A stretch of 37,910 bases of DNA from Apostichopus californicus (Eukaryota > Echinodermata > Holothuroidea > Aspidochirotida > Stichopodidae). Under the pieces are notes generated by a model, which saw only the letters and a list, made by a program, of their open reading frames with translations, was not told the origin of the DNA and searched no databases. This document shows positions 32,887 through 37,910 of this stretch, piece after piece; position 1 is the first letter of the stretch; each line of letters begins with the position of its first letter. The position numbers were made by a program, and so were the translations under genes. The stretch lies in contig JAIPMN010006596.1 of NCBI GenBank assembly GCA_020650975.1, positions 1 through 37,910 on the forward strand, given 5' to 3'.

Positions 32887-33239
32887 TTTAAAGGCTTTGA
32901 AGACTCGCGCACATAGAAACGTCTCATGCCGGTAATCTGACCTAGTTTCGAATGAGGTGTAACAGAATGTTAGACACCACCATCGATCCCAGAATATACA
33001 CATACAGCTTGCTACCGTCGGTAATTATACACTATTGCACAGTCAATACATGCAGATACGGTCAATACCCATACACTATAGCAGCGATGGACATCTCAGG
33101 TCTAGATAAAAGATAACAAGGTATCACGTTTCATTACTGTCTGCATTTTGTAGCGACCCGAAAAAACTTCACTTGCAAGCAACGGAAAGTTAACTGTTTC
33201 AGAGCGCGGCACGCGGTATGGGGTGAGTCTTCAATGCCT
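32887..33239 (+). mobile_element. GAAGACTC-ended MITE, copy 3
   Basis: The left end is TTTAAAGGCTTTGAAGACTC and the right end is GAGTCTTCAATGCCT. The interior is collinear with copy 1 (CTCATGCCGGTAAT, GACCTAGTTTCGAATGAGGT, GCTTGCTACCGTCGGTAAT). TTAA is present at the left end only. Confidence 0.82.
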
Positions 33240-33284
33240 ACATCGTTTAGATGAAACTTCCAAAATTTATTGATCACACCTCAA

Positions 33285-33445
33285 AATTTCGAAATGAAAA
33301 TTCGATATATGCTTTGAGCTGCAACATCGGACACAACACGCCAGAATTTAGTAAAGAAAACTTGAAAATTCGAGATAAAATGTCGAAATTTCGAGACTAA
33401 TTCGTCCAAAGCTTCGTTGAATTTTCGATATAAAATGTCACAACT
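33285..33445. repeat. Degenerate TTCGA-rich repeat, about 20-bp units
   Basis: Related units GAAAATTCGATATATG, GAAAATTCGAGATAAAATGT, CGAAATTTCGAGACTAATTC and GAATTTTCGATATAAAATGT follow each other with degenerate spacing between MITE copy 3 and the reversed AGCGCT element. Confidence 0.55.
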
Positions 33446-33467
33446 TATTGAGAGAAACGTTTTTACG

Positions 33468-33528
33468 CGCTTTGAAACGCTGTAAATTAAGCGCTATATA
33501 AGTGTAATTTATTATTATTTATTATATT
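33468..33528 (-). mobile_element. Palindromic AGCGCTTT element, copy 3 (reversed)
   Basis: Reads GCGCTTTGAAACGCTGTAAA...TTAAGCGCTATATAAG and ends in an ATT-rich run, the mirror of copies 1 and 2 (TATATAGCGCTT after ATT repeats). Confidence 0.6.
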
Positions 33529-33752
33529 AAACTCATCATGATCAGTGTCAGCTATAGGTGTGGTCAAAATATGCCGCGAAAATATCATGGATAATGCGCT
33601 CAATAAGGACACATTTATAAAGGATACAAACTATCGTTGGCCCCGATCCGTTCGGATAAACGGAATTTTACTGCAGATAATAAACATTTGTCTAACCCTG
33701 ATTAATCGTGGTCAAGACGTACATGCGTACGTATTATTCGTCACCGTACAGC

Positions 33753-34648
33753 CAGTGGCGTCGTGCCCATTGGGGCCCGGGGGGGGGGGCACAGGCCCCC
33801 CCCCAATTTTTTTCAAAGGTGTCATAAAATTTTGGCATAATTAAAAAAAATATGTGTTTTCGAAATCGAAAAGTAGACTAAACAGTCAATTGCTCTTTGA
33901 TGGTCGTTGCGGATTTTCCACACACCTCAAAGACGCGCGGAAGCGTGCAAGCAGACTGCCATTGACTCATTTTGGAACCTAACTCAGCGACGTTGAATGA
34001 GAACAGTGTCAGCAACTGAATTTCTTGTAGGGCCTACGAGAAATGGGCTTCTGTTGACTGCTTTCAGTTCGCTGAAAGGTCCACCAGGATAAATTTTCCT
34101 CATGATCTGATAGGTAGTTTCGAAAAAATGAATAATAATAATCATTTCAAATACAGTCACAGTTAACCTGGAAAATAATCACTTCGTTATCGCACGTTTT
34201 ACCTTAGGTTTCGCTACTTTCGCTTTTTCTGCCCATGTTTTCAAACGGCATAGCTTTTTCTTCACCCAGGGCATGGGCGGCGATCATGGATCAGCCAACA
34301 CAAAAATGTTTCGATTTCTTAAATTTTGGGCGCTTCTGGGAGACGAGGAATTGGTAAACTGAGGAATAAATGGCGATCACTTCCTTCGAGAATATTTCCC
34401 AAAATAAAAAATTGCCGGAAATTTTGATCAATTTTAGGGGTGTTGCTTACTGCCATAAGGCACGGGAAGTGCCGTTTCCTGCAATCTGAGGGGTCTGCCA
34501 GACGAAAAATTTTCTTGTACGCTGCGCGCCAACCTGTGGTGGCGCTCCGCTTAGATAGTCATCACCTGCTCACGGCCCTCCGCTTAGATAGTCATCACCT
34601 GCTCACGGCCCCCCCCCAAAAAAAAATAATTTTCGCACGACGCCCCTG
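33753..34648. mobile_element. hAT-like non-autonomous element, 896 bp, with 8-bp target duplication
   Basis: The left end CAGTGGCGTCGTGC and the reversed right end CAGGGGCGTCGTGC form inverted repeats with one mismatch. CGTACAGC flanks it on both sides (33745-33752 and 34649-34656). Poly-C/G runs lie just inside each end. Inside, CTCCGCTTAGATAGTCATCA is tandemly duplicated with period 33 (34545 and 34578). No transposase frame is visible. Confidence 0.88.
34545..34610. repeat. 33-bp tandem duplication inside the hAT-like element
   Basis: CTCCGCTTAGATAGTCATCA plus CCTGCTCACGGCC occurs twice in direct succession without differences, suggesting a recent slip. Confidence 0.9.
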
Positions 34649-34659
34649 CGTACAGCTAT

Positions 34660-35692
34660 AGTGATATTGACTAGAATCGTCAAAACTGATGATCTCATCA
34701 GAGCAGAGAAATGATATGTATAGGCCTAGCTAACATATTGCCGATTTATAAGTGATATTAACAGCCGCGTTCCCGTTGACGTGACGTATTTCGGGGGAGG
34801 GGGGGGGGGTATTATACACCCCACGAACTCATACAAAGTGCGTCCCTGCCTTATGGAGTAACCAAAATCTTATATCGTCAAGCAGTCGCACTCTACTTGG
34901 ATTGTCAATATATGTACAGAATGTAGACTTGTTCTGATATCTTACATTATTAGACAATATATTAACCTTTTTATTTTTTCAAAAATCGAATTTGGCACCA
35001 GAATTTCATCGTGAATCTTCGTAATCATAAAGGGCCCCGTGTTTCAACGAGAGATCGAACCTGATAACAGTAGAACTTGCTTAGACTGATTACCAGGGAG
35101 CTGCTACTTTAAGTAGCAGCTCCCTGGATCTACTAACGGTAGTAATATAGATCAGAAGTTGACCATGACGCTCTATCATATCGTACTTCAGATATGGAAG
35201 TATATAGGTTATGAAAGCCGAATGGTTGGTCAACCCGGACTAAGGCTTTTCTAAACTTTGACAAGCGAAACTGTCTCTCACAGACTCTCTGTTCCAACAA
35301 AAACAATATGACTTGGTCAGATGTAAACGGCGATGATTTTAATAAAAACATCTTCTCATTCAGACTGGTGAGTTATTGAAGGGCACAACTATTATCTGAC
35401 CAAACGAGAGCTTGCCAGTGTTTGCCACCAAAGTTAGGCAGGTGAGAGACGGGTAGTCACATTCACTTTCACAACGCTAGCCAGAGTTCCCGACGTTGTG
35501 TTTACTACAAATTACAATAGAGGTACCAATTTCGCGAATCGACAGTAAGCCTCGGTGACATTCAGAAGTTATTAGCATTATAATAGCTTATAGTGGCATT
35601 AAAAATTTTCTTTGTTCTTACTTTCAACTTGGAAATGTTTCATCTTGCCCGCGGTACAATAATTATTTCGACCATCCACGTCAATTAAAGCT
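34660..35692. other. Non-coding stretch with a perfect palindrome
   Basis: A G-run lies at about 34792-34811. A - strand frame at 35133-35351 is not recognisable. The only strong structure is the palindrome at 35093-35127. Confidence 0.4.
35093..35127. repeat. Perfect 35-bp palindrome (17-bp arms, 1-bp centre)
   Basis: CCAGGGAGCTGCTACTT is followed by one T and its exact reverse complement AAGTAGCAGCTCCCTGG. Such a long uninterrupted hairpin is unlikely by chance. It could be the end of a mobile element. Confidence 0.93.
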
Positions 35693-35699
35693 CTCCTTC

Positions 35700-36137
35700 T
35701 TATATCGTTGATTTTCTCAATAAAGTTGACAGTTTCTTTGAGTTTATGTAGATAGTTGATTCTGTAAGTTCAGTTTCCCTCATGTCCACTCCAGTAATTT
35801 TCCTAAAATAATCACAATTAAAGATATATTCTCTCGTTTCTGCCTCATAGTCATAGCAAAAGTCACCTATCAGCTTATTATATTTGTTCTTATAATTAGC
35901 TTTGACATTTACCATGTTGAGCCTAAGTTTAATCATGTATAGTCTACTGCCTTTTCAGCTTCCAAGTTCCAGTTCTGTCAAATAGCTTTGTTGTATGACG
36001 CTGTTATCTGTTAGGAATCTAAGTTTGGTACCATTGTCCTCTTGATCCAGGGTTTTTAGTTCAATTACAATTTTATCTTTGACTTCTCTCTTCCAGTATT
36101 GCGATTGGTAGACCTTTCCAAATGGCGCGATGGGCAT
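35700..36137 (-). pseudogene. 3' part of a decayed LINE-type protein, one in-frame stop
   Basis: On the - strand one frame runs from MPIAPFGKVYQSQYWKREVK through LRFLTDNSVIQQSYLTELEL, GS-stop-KG, and on to IKLRLNMVNVKANYKNKYNK, then FCYDYEAETREYIFNCDYF and a final stop at 35700. The 'lRLnmv..kanYk....C..(C)..E.T.ehiF.C' pattern is the degenerate zinc-knuckle C-terminus of many invertebrate LINE ORF2 proteins. One Cys is Tyr here and a TGA interrupts the frame. The assignment rests on pattern memory only. Confidence 0.6.
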
Positions 36138-36139
36138 TT

Positions 36140-37199
36140 AGGCTACTTGACTTAGACTAGGCCATGAGAATGAAAGTATTAGATTTGCCAACGAACATGT
36201 TTGAAATGAATTGATTCTTTTCATTATTTTATTCAGCTTTTTACTGCTGTTTGATTATTTGGAACTTTCATTTGTGTGATGGTATGCTTTTTTTGTGTAA
36301 ATATTAACTTTCTTTGCACTGGATGTAGAACTTTCCCAATCACTGAGGTTTGTGACTGGAACAGCCTTCATACTTCTCATAACAAGCAGCTTGTTGAATC
36401 TATACCACTTCTCTATCAGGCTTTCCCTGTTTCTTAAAGGGTGACATTATTCAGCATTCTAATTTTAGTTTTAATATGTCATAGTCCAAGAATAAAAAGT
36501 ACCAATAATGTTTCTCTAGGTATATTCTAAATCACTGAACTTCCATTTTAAGGCTAAATTGATGATGACGAGGCACCTTAGTGTAGTCCCAAATGTGAAT
36601 GTAATTGTTTTATAAAATCTAATAACTCAACCAAAGCTGTTCTTTTTAACTTCATATGAATTATGAACAACAAAGCAGCCTGAGTAACATTCAACACGAT
36701 TTGTCCTTCATCCTTGACACATTCTAAAGCTAGTAAATAAGGAACAGAAAACTGACTGTTAAATAATGGGTAGAATCCCAATCTAGCCTAAATTTCTTTG
36801 CCCATTTCCAAATTTGAAACATCATAAACATTTCATTTGAGACATAGAAGTCTTATGTTTTCCCATTGAGTTTTTGTATTGCATTCGAGGAGCCGACCTA
36901 ATAGTCTGTGTACTAGATTAAATAGTCCAGTCTAGTTAACGAACCTCAGCTGCTTAAAGTGTCATTTCTCAAAACTTGAAAGCATTATAAAAATACAATC
37001 TGGACTGTGGTTTCTAACAGTTACAACTTATGAAAATTAATTTTTCAAACTTTCAACAGGAAAGTTGTATCTTACTGTGAGTGAAAGAATTATTTAGAAT
37101 GTTCTGTCTACTTTAAATGCAGATCAAATATGCAAACAATTAATGTCACACTGATTGCCACAATTATTAAATGATGTGAAATATTTCAGCTTGAGACCG
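36140..37199. other. Non-coding stretch, possibly more of the decayed LINE
   Basis: A - strand frame at 36578-36781 could be an upstream piece of the same decayed element, but no RT motif is visible. Nothing else stands out. Confidence 0.3.
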
Positions 37200-37253
37200 A
37201 TATATATGTATGTATGTATTTTAGATCCTCCTGCGAGCAAGACCTCGCGAAGT
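37200..37253 (-). mobile_element. 5'-truncated SINE copy
   Basis: The reverse of the 3' end of the SINE at 22848-23088. GTATGTATGTATTTTAGATC, then CTCCTGCGAGCA and CTCGCGAAG match its tail and last 35-40 bases. The homology stops there, as expected for a copy truncated during target-primed reverse transcription. Confidence 0.75.
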
Positions 37254-37910
37254 ACTAAGCGATATTGAAGTACTAAGGGTTGTACTTTAGCCAAACAAAT
37301 AATTCATACACCTGAGCTGAGGATGATACTTTATAAATATTAAAAATGAAATCACATACTGTAGGTGTGTGTAAGTATAGATGGGTTAAATACATACTCA
37401 GGACATCTGGCCAAACCTGCAGATAGAAGAATGGCCTCACCAAATCATGCAAACCTATCCTGGGTAAAGTGTTTCTTTGATTTGGCTAAGTGATAGATTA
37501 CTGTCTTACAGATAATTTATAAACATTCCTTTTTAATTACTGGAAGTTGAATTTGAAGTGTAATATACATCGTTTAAATCACAAGATGGAGTTAGCAAGT
37601 TCCTTGGTTTGCTCATTGAAAACTTCCAGGAAAAATGGTTTAGGCATTTGATTTTGATCATCGCTTAGCAGCATTTAATGCATGCACCCTCTAACACTCT
37701 AAATTTAGTCAAGCAGTATTTTGGTTTTACTCTCACCAAATTTTATCAAAATCTCAGGAAATGTTATAAACATGATCTTTTTGTTTCATGATAATGATAT
37801 GTAAACTACTTCCCAATTCACTGTGATCACAAGTAATATAGCATATAAGTAATCTTTGCAGAAACCCATCCAGCCACTGAAGGCCTAATGTGGGGTCTTT
37901 ATAGCAATCT
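37254..37910. other. Non-coding end of window
   Basis: No gene, RNA or mobile element recognised. Confidence 0.4.

Overview
This is animal (metazoan) nuclear DNA: AT-rich, intron-bearing, with no bacterial-style gene packing. Two protein-coding genes can be supported. The repeat content (tRNA-headed SINE, LINE tails, hAT-like MITEs, palindromic AGCGCTTT elements, a Penelope-type motif) suggests a marine invertebrate. A deuterostome such as an echinoderm would fit, but the species cannot be fixed from the sequence alone.

Gene 1 (+ strand, 11413-24324) is the C-terminal half of poly(ADP-ribose) polymerase 1. Eleven exons encode the end of the linker before the WGR domain, the WGR domain, the helical regulatory domain and the complete ART catalytic domain, ending in a stop at 24322-24324. 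All exons join in frame and the catalytic H-Y-E triad is intact. Exons for the zinc fingers and BRCT domain were not found in the 11.4 kb upstream, so they lie outside the window, are separated by a long intron, or were missed. Gene 2 (- strand, 31033-30218) is a complete 271-residue short-chain dehydrogenase/reductase whose coding sequence has no intron. It converges tail-to-tail on PARP1 with about 5.9 kb between the stop codons.

The rest is mobile and repetitive DNA. 1-11412: a 344-bp hAT-like MITE with an 8-bp target duplication, the first of three copies of a GAAGACTC-ended MITE, a 5'-truncated LINE insertion with a 15-bp target duplication, an AGCGCTTT element, a short insertion with a Penelope/hammerhead-like motif, and small tandem repeats. 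PARP1 introns: a polypyrimidine tract, a GGAT microsatellite, a decayed LINE reverse transcriptase, a 46-bp x 6 tandem repeat, a foldback element with 47-bp arms and a tRNA-derived SINE. 24.33-25.74 kb: a nested higher-order minisatellite that starts within a few bases of the PARP1 stop codon and probably forms part of its 3' UTR. 26.5-28.9 kb: AT-rich with no gene seen. 28.9-37.9 kb: two more copies of the GAAGACTC MITE flanking the SDR gene, an 896-bp hAT-like element with a perfect 8-bp target duplication, a perfect 35-bp palindrome, a decayed LINE 3' end on the - strand and a truncated SINE copy.

No new multi-gene system was found. The most distinctive structures are the higher-order minisatellite abutting the PARP1 stop codon, the hammerhead-like insertion, the foldback element in PARP1 intron 9 and the three-copy MITE family.
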